A stretch of 33,151 nt of DNA, taken from the IMG/VR virus record IMGVR_UViG_3300045918_000091, positions 1 through 33,151 of that record; one strand, given 5' to 3'. Position numbers and translations under genes: made by a program. Of this stretch, positions 1 to 6,028 are shown in pieces. The notes under the pieces were generated by a model. The model was not told the DNA's origin, did not search any database, and was given only the letters and a program-made list of their open reading frames with translations. Origin of the DNA: a virus. The stretch's first letter is position 1; each line of letters begins with the position of its first letter.

Positions 1-30
1 GGGGGGGGGGGGTTTTTGGGCCCCCCCGCC
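1..30. other. Homopolymer runs at contig end (probable artefact)
   Basis: The window opens with 12 G, then 5 T, 3 G and 7 C before ordinary coding sequence. Nothing like it occurs elsewhere in the window. It looks like a poly-G read tail or a misassembled contig end rather than phage DNA, so the true left neighbour of the first gene is unknown. Confidence 0.6.
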
Positions 31-39
31 ACCTCGCTT

Positions 40-489
40 CTACTTCGTCAGCCCTTTGAGGTTCCCGATCGCTGCCGACAGGTCGGTCTGCACGGGTGCG
101 GGTGCCGTGGCGGTGAGGGTCGCCGCGACCTGACCGGTCAGGTACGCGGTTGCCGCCTCGACTGCCTGCGGGTTGGTCGACAGGTCCGTCAGGACCCACG
201 GCGCTGACTGGCCCGCTTTCGCGGTTCCCTTCCCCATCAGGGCGAGCACCTTGTCGCCGATGCGGCCCTTCAGGGAGCCGACGAGGTAGCCGCCGAACCA
301 CAGGCAGTCCTCGGTGGTGGTCTGGTCGGTGATGTCGTGGACGGTGACCCGTACCGCGTCCTTGGGGCCGTGGACGGTGACGACGCTGGTGACGTACTCG
401 ACGGGCTCGACAACGAGGACGTGACCCTCGACGTCTGCCGCGGACAGGCCTTCTCCGCCGGAGGCGGGTGCTGCGAACTGCAGTGACAT
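40..489 (-). CDS. Probable single-stranded DNA-binding protein
   Basis: A 149-residue protein from ATG at 489, with an AAAGG ribosome site just upstream. The N-terminal two thirds alternate short hydrophobic strands (VLVVEPVEYV, VRVTVHDITD, ALMGKGTAKA), consistent with an OB-type beta barrel. The C-terminal part is Ala/Thr-rich. It follows a RecB-like exonuclease and a Holliday-junction-resolvase-like gene, which is the usual place for a phage ssDNA-binding or annealing protein. The role rests on fold impression and context, with no diagnostic motif. It is the last gene before the artefactual contig end. Confidence 0.5.
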   Translation of the reverse strand: MSLQFAAPASGGEGLSAADVEGHVLVVEPVEYVTSVVTVHGPKDAVRVTVHDITDQTTTEDCLWFGGYLVGSLKGRIGDKVLALMGKGTAKAGQSAPWVLTDLSTNPQAVEAATAYLTGQVAATLTATAPAPVQTDLSAAIGNLKGLTK

Positions 490-527
490 GGTGATGCCTT
501 TCTGTCTGTCTATCTGTCGGACCCGCG

Positions 528-1337
528 TCAGGACGACGCGGGGGTATAGGGGGTGACGACCTTCGCCTTGAAGGCGGCCCGGACCGCGACGGACACCTGG
601 ATCAGGTTCCAGCCGACGGTGAGGTCCAGCAGGTACAGGTCGCAGGTGCCGGTCCCGGCGGGCATGTGAATGAGGAGCCCGGCGGACTGGTCGACGCCAA
701 GGGTGGGCAGGTGCCCGGAGCGTCCCTTGACCAGGTCGTACAGGTGACCGCGGGAGTATCCGGCGATCTGCTGCGTGGCACCCTGCGGGTACTTCGGCTC
801 ATGCTTGCCGGTCTTGATGTCTGCCACGACGACGCGACCATCGGGCAGCCGGACCAGGCGGTCGAACGTTCCCGCCGCCTGGATCTCGTCCACGACGACG
901 AACATCTCCTTCGCGAGGATCTCCACCGTGGACATGGCCGCCTGGTAGGCCGTCAGGTCGGGCTGGAATTGGGCGGGCAGGGTGGTGATGTCCACCCCGT
1001 CATCCACCTGCTCGGACAGGGCGTGCAGCGCGGTCCCGATGTTGGCGGCCCGCTCCGACTCCGCCATCGTCATCGCGGTCTCGACGATCTCGTCCAGCTT
1101 CCGGTCGTCGTTCTTGACGGCACCGGCGACGGAGACGAGGTCGGGCCGCGATGCGAGGCCGATGACGACCTGGCGCTGCTTCCACTTCGTCAGCGCCGTC
1201 TTGTCGTCCAGCGCCTTCGCCAGCGTGCTCATCCGGGTGTACGCGACGGGCTTGCCACCATCGGCGGGGGTGATGAGCGGGCGTCCCCAGCGGTCCCTCG
1301 GGATGTCCTGCTGGGGGGCGGTGAATGTTGCGGTCAT
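528..1337 (-). CDS. RecB/Cas4-like PD-(D/E)XK exonuclease
   Basis: A 269-residue nuclease. ATG at 1337 was chosen because it overlaps the preceding stop (ATGA, 1334-1337) and has GGAGAGG upstream. The RecB-family signature is complete: GTALH at about 101-105, the acidic residue in AGTFD at about 155-159, DIKTGK at about 173-178 and Q190..Y194. Such proteins degrade DNA ends in phage recombination and replication, usually with an annealing or ssDNA-binding partner. The downstream gene fits that partner and the upstream gene looks like a junction resolvase, so the three form a recombination module. The family is well supported; the exact activity is inferred. Confidence 0.85.
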   Translation of the reverse strand: MTATFTAPQQDIPRDRWGRPLITPADGGKPVAYTRMSTLAKALDDKTALTKWKQRQVVIGLASRPDLVSVAGAVKNDDRKLDEIVETAMTMAESERAANIGTALHALSEQVDDGVDITTLPAQFQPDLTAYQAAMSTVEILAKEMFVVVDEIQAAGTFDRLVRLPDGRVVVADIKTGKHEPKYPQGATQQIAGYSRGHLYDLVKGRSGHLPTLGVDQSAGLLIHMPAGTGTCDLYLLDLTVGWNLIQVSVAVRAAFKAKVVTPYTPASS

Positions 1338-1699
1338 TGCGGTGCCTCTCCGCTGGTGGGTGTGTCGCCGTAGCCGGCGTCGTTGAGCAACTGGGTGAAG
1401 TGGTCGAGCCGGATGACGACGGGCCATGCGGCGATGGCGACCTCGCCCTGCCCGTCCATCCGCAGCACGGTGAACGGGAGCCGCCCGTCCGCGCGCCTGG
1501 CCTGCTGGTTCATCGCGGCGAGCGGCGAGAACCCGCGGCGGGCCTTCACCTCCACCTCGATGTCGAGCACCTCGACGATGTCGGCGCCGGACTCCCCCGC
1601 ACCGATGGCGCGGGCGTGGGGCCAGCCGTGGACGCGCAGCCAGGTGGCGACGATGCGCTGGCTCTTGTAACCACGAAACTTTCTCGACTGGCTAGCCAT
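1334..1699 (-). CDS. Holliday-junction-resolvase-like PD-(D/E)XK nuclease
   Basis: A 121-residue basic protein from ATG at 1699. The start overlaps the previous gene's TAG by 8 bases, and its stop overlaps the exonuclease start by 4. The nuclease core is visible as GAD (residues 38-40) followed by E50-V-K52 in a beta-hairpin context (IEVEVKAR), the compact D...ExK pattern of archaeal Hjc and phage junction resolvases. The basic N-terminus (SQSRKFRGYKSQR) suits branched DNA binding. Its likely role is resolving recombination or replication intermediates before packaging. A generic VRR-NUC or restriction-like nuclease is the alternative. Confidence 0.7.
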   Translation of the reverse strand: MASQSRKFRGYKSQRIVATWLRVHGWPHARAIGAGESGADIVEVLDIEVEVKARRGFSPLAAMNQQARRADGRLPFTVLRMDGQGEVAIAAWPVVIRLDHFTQLLNDAGYGDTPTSGEAPQ

Positions 1700-1853
1700 T
1701 GGTGCCGCCAAGTGCGTCGATAGCGTCAAGGGCGTCGTCAACGTCTCGCGCAGCCTGCAACGTCCGCTTTTCGCAGGCACGCAGCCGGTCACAGATGCAG
1801 TCGGCACCTAGGTGGTAGTCGACGGACATATAGCACTCGGGTAGGTGGCTCAC
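1692..1853 (-). CDS. Small hypothetical cysteine-containing protein
   Basis: A 53-residue protein. The chosen start is GTG at 1853, because it forms a GTGA overlap with the methyltransferase stop at 1850 and has GGAG at a good distance. A later ATG at 1829 has a poorer ribosome site. Cysteines cluster in the first half (PECY, ADCICDRLRACEK), suggesting metal binding, and the second half is an acidic helix (RDVDDALDAIDAL). I do not recognise the family. Its position between a methyltransferase and a resolvase suggests an early accessory role only. Confidence 0.6.
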   Translation of the reverse strand: MSHLPECYMSVDYHLGADCICDRLRACEKRTLQAARDVDDALDAIDALGGTNG

Positions 1854-2149
1854 GGGGTCATCTCCATCAGCCGGTGCCCGATCCACTCCGCCACGTTGAC
1901 GGTTACGGCGTTGCCGAGCTGCACATAGCGGGTCCGGTCTGACTGCCCGTCAGTCCAGCCACATGGGAAGCCCTGGAGGATCTCGCACTCCTGTGGCGTC
2001 AGGCGGCGGACGCCGACGCCCGCGTGGATGACTGTCGCGTAGATCTCGCCCGTGTTGTCAAAGGCGTTGAGCGTTGGTGACACGATCCCCTCGATCCATG
2101 TCTCGTGGTCCTCAGTTGACTGGGCTCTCCTGCTCTTCACGAACCACAC
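1850..2149 (-). CDS. C5-cytosine methyltransferase, C-terminal part (frameshifted)
   Basis: This is the C-terminal third of the cytosine methyltransferase encoded upstream, in a frame shifted by -1. It carries the RRLTPQECEILQGFP block (motif IX region) and the GNAVTVNVAEWIGHRL block (motif X), both needed for a working C5 enzyme. The frame stays open upstream of the nominal GTG at 2149 to beyond 2205, reading ..DWRWCPVWFVKSRRAQS.., so it overlaps the end of the N-terminal ORF extensively. That pattern indicates a frameshift rather than an independent gene. A sequencing error, a real mutation or recoding could each explain it. Confidence 0.75.
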   Translation of the reverse strand: MWFVKSRRAQSTEDHETWIEGIVSPTLNAFDNTGEIYATVIHAGVGVRRLTPQECEILQGFPCGWTDGQSDRTRYVQLGNAVTVNVAEWIGHRLMEMTP

Positions 2150-2859
2150 CGGACACCACCTCCAGTCGGTCGCGTCTCCTGCTGCACGTCGGGGACTAGC
2201 CAGCCTGCGGCGGCGTGTGCGAAGTCCGGGCCACCGCTTCCAAGGCCTCGCGTAAGGGCGCTGGTAACGACCGTCCTCGCCGCGCGCCCCGGAGCAGAAT
2301 CCCCGCAGCTGCCTTCGGACTCAAGAAGTACCGGGCCTCCGCGTGGGTCTGCAGCACCTGCGACAAGGAACACGCGACGGCGACGCTGGGCGACTCCGAA
2401 AAACTGCGAGTCGACAGTTCGCCATTCGATGTAAGGGAAGCCTGCGTCGGCCAGAAAAGTGAGGAGGTATCCGAGATCGCGGCCCTGATTAGAGGTAAGC
2501 AGTCCCGGCACGTTCTCGTAGAGGAGCCACCGCGCTTTGACGTGCGCTGCAAGGGTGACCATGTCGAGGACGAGGACGGATCGACTGCCTTCGCCGTATC
2601 CAGCCTGCTTGCCGGCGACGGAGAGGTCCTGGCAGGGGGCGCCTCCGCAAACAAGGTCAACGTTTCCCACGAGTCCGATGTCACTGGCCCACTCCTTCGC
2701 TGTGCGGATGTCGTCGTGCTTGGGGACGTCAGGCCAGTGCCGCTGCAGGACGGACATGGCCTTCTTGTCGATCTCGACCTGGCCGGCGCAGGTGTGGCCC
2801 GCCCGGTCGAGGCCGAGGTCGAGGCCGCCGATGCCGCTGAAGGTGCTGAGATATCTCAT
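2137..2859 (-). CDS. C5-cytosine DNA methyltransferase, N-terminal part (frameshifted)
   Basis: A 240-residue ORF from ATG at 2859. It carries the catalytic half of a Dcm-type methyltransferase, which transfers a methyl group from S-adenosylmethionine to carbon 5 of cytosine. Visible motifs are FSGIGGLDLG (motif I, residues 7-16), GGAPCQDLS with the catalytic cysteine at 76 (motif IV), ENV at 115-117 (motif VI) and QRRRR at about 158-162 (motif VIII). The frame closes at 2137, after the variable region, while motifs IX and X continue in the -1 frame (1850-2149). Together they would make an enzyme of about 330 residues. Its probable role is protecting phage DNA from host restriction. Confidence 0.85.
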   Translation of the reverse strand: MRYLSTFSGIGGLDLGLDRAGHTCAGQVEIDKKAMSVLQRHWPDVPKHDDIRTAKEWASDIGLVGNVDLVCGGAPCQDLSVAGKQAGYGEGSRSVLVLDMVTLAAHVKARWLLYENVPGLLTSNQGRDLGYLLTFLADAGFPYIEWRTVDSQFFGVAQRRRRVFLVAGAADPRGGPVLLESEGSCGDSAPGRAARTVVTSALTRGLGSGGPDFAHAAAGWLVPDVQQETRPTGGGVRCGS

Positions 2860-2870
2860 GCCGCCACCAC

Positions 2871-2906
2871 TTGCAACGTGTATACGGGTGGATATACAGT
2901 AGAGGC
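2871..2906 (+). promoter_or_regulatory. Candidate leaderless promoter for the rightward cassette
   Basis: TTGCAA (2871-2876) and TATACA (2893-2898) are separated by 16 bases. This is a good sigma-70-type spacing in an unusually AT-rich patch. Transcription would begin at about 2905-2907, which is at the ATG at 2907, so the message would be nearly leaderless, as is common in actinobacteria. The palindrome GTATAC at 2880-2885 and the related GATATAC at 2891-2897 lie between and over the boxes and could be an operator. The same gap must also serve the leftward methyltransferase. Confidence 0.45.
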
Positions 2907-3089
2907 ATGACAACGAACGAGACCCAGAAGAGCACCGGACTGCTGGACATTCAGGTCGGCATGATCGACAGCCGATACGGCGAGGTTGTGGACTACGTCC
3001 GCATCGCCGACCACGCGACCATCACGTTCGCTGATGGCACCGTCAAGCGCGTCGGCTGGGGCTGGCGCTTCTTCCCGAAGGGAATTTGA
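2907..3089 (+). CDS. Small hypothetical protein, rightward cassette gene 1
   Basis: A 60-residue protein. ATG at 2907 was chosen over an upstream ATG at 2871 because the latter would overlap the promoter-like sequence. AGAGG lies very close to the ATG. The middle reads like a short beta sheet (YVRIADHATITFADGT), ending in an aromatic and basic stretch (VGWGWRFFPKG). No family is recognised. It is the first of three short rightward genes in a region otherwise read leftward, which suggests separate regulation. Confidence 0.55.
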   Translation: MTTNETQKSTGLLDIQVGMIDSRYGEVVDYVRIADHATITFADGTVKRVGWGWRFFPKGI

Positions 3090-3092
3090 GCC

Positions 3093-3356
3093 ATGCCCGA
3101 CTACGAGTACCAGTTCGCCACAGACTCCTACGGAGTCAGCCATGTCACGGCGGTCGGGGACGCGACCCCCTTGTGCGGGATCGACCCTGACGAGAACTTC
3201 ACCGCGTGGACTGATCCGATGAGCGCCGACGACGCATTCGGATCGCTCGTTGTCGTCGGCTTCGACGCGGACGTCTGCATCCATTGCCTTGGCCAGTTGC
3301 GCGGTATGGACCCCGAGGTCGAGGACGTCATGTGCTTCGAGGAGCCCAATGCCTGA
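3093..3356 (+). CDS. Small acidic hypothetical protein, rightward cassette gene 2
   Basis: An 87-residue acidic protein starting 3 bases after the previous stop and overlapping the next start by 8 bases, so the three genes are translationally linked. Cysteines at TPLCGID and in the CIHC pair near residue 60 could bind a metal. The N-terminus contains a beta-strand pattern around YEYQFATDSYGVSHVTAVGD. I do not recognise the family. Confidence 0.6.
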   Translation: MPDYEYQFATDSYGVSHVTAVGDATPLCGIDPDENFTAWTDPMSADDAFGSLVVVGFDADVCIHCLGQLRGMDPEVEDVMCFEEPNA

Positions 3357-3483
3357 GACCACCGCCCGCGCCATCCGCGTTCCCGATGACGTCTGGCGCG
3401 CGGCGCTGGACGCCGCCAAGCGCAAGGAGGAGCCGCTGTCGGAGGCCGTGCGGCGGTTCCTCGTCCGGTACGCCAAGACCTGA
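3349..3483 (+). CDS. Ribbon-helix-helix DNA-binding protein
   Basis: A 44-residue protein with the short Arc/CopG layout: a strand (TARAIRVPDDVW), then helix, turn and helix (RAALDAAKRKEEPLSEAVRR). Proteins of this size bind operators as dimers, with the strand in the major groove. It overlaps the previous gene by 8 bases and ends just before a convergent leftward gene. A likely role is repressing its own promoter near 2880 or the divergent methyltransferase. An antitoxin role is possible, but the two preceding proteins do not resemble known toxins. Confidence 0.7.
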   Translation: MPETTARAIRVPDDVWRAALDAAKRKEEPLSEAVRRFLVRYAKT

Positions 3484-3487
3484 CCCA

Positions 3488-3709
3488 TCACGATCGCCCG
3501 CCTATCGCACGCCGATGGGCGGGCGCTTCGCTGTCCACCGGCATCGCCGCGAGCAGCGCCCGCGCCTCGTCCTGCACGCCGATCGCCCACTCCTGCGCGG
3601 TGATGTCCTTCACCCGTGTGCGCTGGGCGCGCAGGAGGGTGTTGACGGCGCGGGTGCGGGCATCCCAGGACATGCGCTTGTAGTCCTCGGGGGACGGCAG
3701 GACGATCAC
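3488..3709 (-). CDS. Small hypothetical helical protein
   Basis: A 73-residue protein from GTG at 3709, directly behind a GGAGGA ribosome site and overlapping the HNH stop by 4 bases (GTGA). The sequence is mostly helical and basic (YKRMSWDARTRAVNTLLRAQR). The last ten residues are encoded by the hairpin at 3495-3525. It may be a small DNA-associated phage protein, but no family is recognised. It is the last gene of the leftward operon before the opposing cassette. Confidence 0.6.
   Translation of the reverse strand: MIVLPSPEDYKRMSWDARTRAVNTLLRAQRTRVKDITAQEWAIGVQDEARALLAAMPVDSEAPAHRRAIGGRS
3495..3525. terminator. Hairpin at convergent gene ends
   Basis: A 13-base-pair stem (3495-3507 with 3513-3525, one G-T wobble) closes a 5-base loop. 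It lies between the rightward ribbon-helix-helix stop and inside the last codons of the leftward gene ending at 3488. There is no T run on either side, so any termination would be of the GC-hairpin type seen in actinobacteria. The position at a convergent junction supports a bidirectional terminator. Confidence 0.5.
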
Positions 3710-3718
3710 GACTCCTCC
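3706..3718 (-). repeat. 13-base direct repeat, downstream copy
   Basis: GGAGGAGTCGTGA on the minus strand contains the stop of the HNH gene and the ribosome site and GTG start of the next gene. The identical 13 bases occur at 4179-4191, at the other end of the HNH gene. Confidence 0.7.
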
Positions 3719-4182
3719 GAGCAGGCCGGGACCAACTTGCCCGTCCACTGGTTGCGCGACCGCCCGCGAACTCGCTTGTCGCGTGCGTTGTCGGCGTCAG
3801 TGCCTAGGTACAGGTGAGCGGGGTTGACGCACGCCGGGTTGTCGCAGTGATGGAGCACGAGGAGGCGCAGGTCGAACATGCCGAAGTGCAGCATCGCGCT
3901 GAACCGATGTGCCCCCATGTGTCCGGGCGTCCGTGGGCTGAACTTGCCGTAGCCCCAGCGGTTCCTGCCCGCCGTCCAGTTCCAGCACTCGTCATCACCG
4001 CGACGATCGACTTTCTCCCAGAATCGGTCGAGGACGGGCCGGGACTCGGGGAGCTTCACTGCCATTGGGTCGCCGTGCACCCACCAGCGCCCGTAATGGG
4101 TGGCGCACCACCCACGGCACTTCGCAACACGCTCGCAGCCGTCGATAGAACACGTCCCGAAGTTGACGCGGCGGGCGCTCAC
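3706..4182 (-). CDS. HNH endonuclease with N-terminal zinc finger
   Basis: A 158-residue homing-type endonuclease from GTG at 4182. The N-terminus has a short cysteine/histidine finger (CSIDGCERVAKCRGWCATHY). The nuclease core has the HNH_3 order: GDDECWNW, AHRFSAMLHFG, VLHHCDNPACVNPAHL and LGTDADN. Such enzymes nick or cut phage DNA, and selfish copies spread between phages. The gene sits between two genes with overlaps at both ends. An exact 13-base repeat (3706-3718 and 4179-4191) marks its two junctions, as if it had been inserted there. A related copy is at 6025-6531. Confidence 0.9.
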   Translation of the reverse strand: MSARRVNFGTCSIDGCERVAKCRGWCATHYGRWWVHGDPMAVKLPESRPVLDRFWEKVDRRGDDECWNWTAGRNRWGYGKFSPRTPGHMGAHRFSAMLHFGMFDLRLLVLHHCDNPACVNPAHLYLGTDADNARDKRVRGRSRNQWTGKLVPACSEES

Positions 4183-4191
4183 GACTCCTCC
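4179..4191 (-). repeat. 13-base direct repeat, upstream copy
   Basis: GGAGGAGTCGTGA on the minus strand supplies the ribosome site and GTG start of the HNH gene and the stop of the preceding 52-residue protein. It is identical to 3706-3718. A looser relative (GAGGAGCAGTCGTGA) lies at the next junction upstream, 4334-4348. Confidence 0.7.
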
Positions 4192-4337
4192 AGGGAACAG
4201 ACCATGTGTGTCCAACCGATCGCTATCAGGCACATGTCCTCGCCGGGCAGGATCTGGAAGTCGCAGACGGCGCACTGGGTCCGGGCGATGCAGGTGATCG
4301 CGCCGGTGAGGTGGCCGGACGGCGGGTCGACGTTCAC
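4179..4337 (-). CDS. Small zinc-ribbon-like protein
   Basis: A 52-residue protein from GTG at 4337, overlapping the upstream stop by 4 bases. Cysteines at about 16, 22, 25, 36 and 47 include a CAVC knuckle, followed by PGEDMCLIAIGWTHMVC, so a small zinc ribbon is likely. It follows the PP-loop family gene with no gap and may assist it or be a separate DNA/RNA-binding micro-protein. No family is recognised. Confidence 0.55.
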   Translation of the reverse strand: MNVDPPSGHLTGAITCIARTQCAVCDFQILPGEDMCLIAIGWTHMVCSLEES

Positions 4338-5116
4338 GACTGCTCCTCGTAGTCCACGAAGCAGCCGCAGCCGCCCCAGTCGTCGGCGTCCAGCAAGGAA
4401 GGCTGTGACTCGATGCGGCGGCGCAGAGTGATGAGCGGTAGCAGCCGCTTCTCGCCGTTCACCTGCTCGGACAGGATCGCCACGTCCTTGCCGAGGTAGG
4501 CGGCCACGTCGAGCTCGTTGGCTTCCCACTCGTTGAACACGTCGGGGCGTACCCGCAGCAGGTGCGCGAACTGGGCCTGCCCTGCCCGGACGCAGCCACC
4601 AGCGCAGTTGTTGTGGGCGAAACCCATGCCGTACAGGCGAGGCGGCGTGACGCCCTCACGTTCGGCTTCATCAATCCAGAACCGCTTGGGGTACAACGGT
4701 TCCTCGCACAGCGGGAAACGCACCCGACGCGGCACGTATGCGCGCACAACGGCGGCGCAGCGATGCTCCTCTGTCCAGTCGATACCGAGGACGATCACGT
4801 CGTCCGGCCCCGCGTTCTCCGCAAGCCACGCGGCGGCTGGCTTCTGCTTCAACTCAGCGGAGCAGTTCGCCTGACGGGAGTTGCCAAGGAAGCGGCGGTC
4901 CTTGAACACCTGCCAGATGTTGCGACCATCAGCCACTCGGACGTACTGGCAGCCGAGGTTAGCGATGGCGTCATCAATGAAACGGTAGGTGTCCTCGTCC
5001 TCGCCCAGAACGTCGGTGAACAGGCACACGACGTTCTCAGGTCCCACGTCGTCCACCATGAGACGCGCAGCGGCCCAGGAGCCGATGCCTCCGCTGAACA
5101 TGACGATGTGCTTCAC
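4334..5116 (-). CDS. PAPS-reductase / PP-loop ATPase family protein
   Basis: A 260-residue protein from GTG at 5116. The N-terminus has the PP-loop SGGIGS (residues 8-13) after a beta strand (HIVMF), then VCLFTDVLGEDEDTYRF, typical of PAPS-reductase-fold adenylating enzymes that act on sulfur donors or tRNA/DNA bases. Further conserved elements are NCSAELKQKP (C85), VIVLGIDW and HNNCAGGCVRAG (C171, C175), which may hold a metal or an Fe-S cluster. Phage members are common, but their substrate is generally unknown. Next to DNA methyltransferases it could modify DNA or block host defence, which is inference. It overlaps both neighbours by 4 bases. Confidence 0.85.
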   Translation of the reverse strand: MKHIVMFSGGIGSWAAARLMVDDVGPENVVCLFTDVLGEDEDTYRFIDDAIANLGCQYVRVADGRNIWQVFKDRRFLGNSRQANCSAELKQKPAAAWLAENAGPDDVIVLGIDWTEEHRCAAVVRAYVPRRVRFPLCEEPLYPKRFWIDEAEREGVTPPRLYGMGFAHNNCAGGCVRAGQAQFAHLLRVRPDVFNEWEANELDVAAYLGKDVAILSEQVNGEKRLLPLITLRRRIESQPSLLDADDWGGCGCFVDYEEQS

Positions 5117-5262
5117 GGCGTCGCCTGCTCCCGCAGCGCCTCGACCTCGGCAGTCAGCCGCCGGATCGCGGCCTGCGCCTGCAGCAGTTCCAGTTCCATC
5201 CGCAGGAGCTTCGTGGTGTCCGGGTGCGCCGGCGGGATCACGTAGGTCTCGTGGCGGGTCAT
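5113..5262 (-). CDS. Short leucine-zipper-like coiled-coil protein
   Basis: A 49-residue protein from ATG at 5262 with 4-base overlaps at both ends. Residues 19-46 form a strongly heptad-like helix rich in Leu, Glu, Ala and Arg (LLRMELELLQAQAAIRRLTA), indicating a dimeric coiled coil. The first 18 residues are Pro/His-rich and probably disordered. It could be a partner of the PP-loop protein encoded next. No family is recognised. Confidence 0.65.
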   Translation of the reverse strand: MTRHETYVIPPAHPDTTKLLRMELELLQAQAAIRRLTAEVEALREQATP

Positions 5263-5570
5263 GACGTCGCCTCGTGCATAGCCCATGCGGCGTCTAATTC
5301 CTGTCTGTAGTACGCCACGTACTCATCACGGTGCGCGGAGGATAGGCGTTTCAATGCACGGGTCTGCGCCATCGCCTCTATGCGGCTCTTCCTGACCCGA
5401 TCTGGCGCGCTTCTCCACCGAAAGTCGTATGCCTGCTTGGCGAAGTAGCACGGATCGCATGGCCTTTCTCGGAGAGATTGATGCTTGCTATATCCGGAGT
5501 AGGTCCCGTGCCTTACGTTGCTATCGCGAAATGCGTTGCCCGTGGTGACTCCGGCCTCGACACTCAACAC
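5259..5570 (-). CDS. Conserved-type actinophage protein with HGT...CDPC motif
   Basis: A 103-residue basic protein. GTG at 5570 sits 5 bases behind GGAGG. TTG at 5567, which overlaps the upstream TGA, is an alternative start. The N-terminal half has HGTYSGYSKHQSLRERPCDP followed by C-Y-F-A-K-Q. This pattern, with a CxxC pair behind a His/Gly block, recurs in small actinobacterial phage proteins and looks like a half zinc finger. The C-terminal half is helical and basic. It probably binds nucleic acid; the function is not established. Confidence 0.6.
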   Translation of the reverse strand: MLSVEAGVTTGNAFRDSNVRHGTYSGYSKHQSLRERPCDPCYFAKQAYDFRWRSAPDRVRKSRIEAMAQTRALKRLSSAHRDEYVAYYRQELDAAWAMHEATS

Positions 5571-6028
5571 GCCCACCTCCCGCCGTTCCAGTGATGACGG
5601 CCCGAGCCGATGCCGTTGAAATTCAGGACGGTGTAGAACGCGCGGTCCTGCCAATAGCGCGACCACTGGTTGATCGGCTTGCGCCGCAACGACAATGCCT
5701 CGATGACGAGGCCGTCATGGGTGCGCCGCGACTCCTTCGCCATCATGTAGGGGATGCCGTTCTGGAAGGCCGAGGAGAACTGGTAGGTGCCGAAGTAGTT
5801 GCCGCCTCCACCGCCGCGCACGTCGTACTGGAACATGCCTTCCCGCTGCCCGATGCAGCGACGCAGCGGCTCTTGGGATGAGTGGTAGTAGCGACCCCGG
5901 TACATCGACGGGAGCGGTCCGCGCATGTCGTGGCCGCGACTGGAGTGCGCGGCACGGCGCTCGACAGACGGCGGTGACGGATCGGCGGGTAACGCCAGAA
6001 CCGTTGCCATTACTAGGGAACTGATCAT
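5564..6028 (-). CDS. Transglycosylase-like (lysozyme-fold) protein, possibly exported
   Basis: A 154-residue protein from ATG at 6028, overlapping the HNH stop (ATGA). It opens with a hydrophobic segment (ISSLVMATVLALPA) that could act as a weak signal peptide, although it lacks the usual positive residues. The core CIGQREGMFQYDV, then GGGGGNYFGTYQFSSAF, and later WSRYWQDRAFYTVLNFNG resembles actinobacterial resuscitation/transglycosylase domains, with the Glu of QREG as candidate catalytic residue. Such enzymes cleave peptidoglycan. Its place in the early operon, far from the lysis genes, is unusual. Superinfection or cell-wall functions are possible. Confidence 0.65.
   Translation of the reverse strand: MISSLVMATVLALPADPSPPSVERRAAHSSRGHDMRGPLPSMYRGRYYHSSQEPLRRCIGQREGMFQYDVRGGGGGNYFGTYQFSSAFQNGIPYMMAKESRRTHDGLVIEALSLRRKPINQWSRYWQDRAFYTVLNFNGIGSGRHHWNGGRWAC

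Noticed and set aside
2215-2910. A 231-codon plus-strand frame opposite the methyltransferase
   Set aside because: It is antisense to recognisable C5-methyltransferase motifs.
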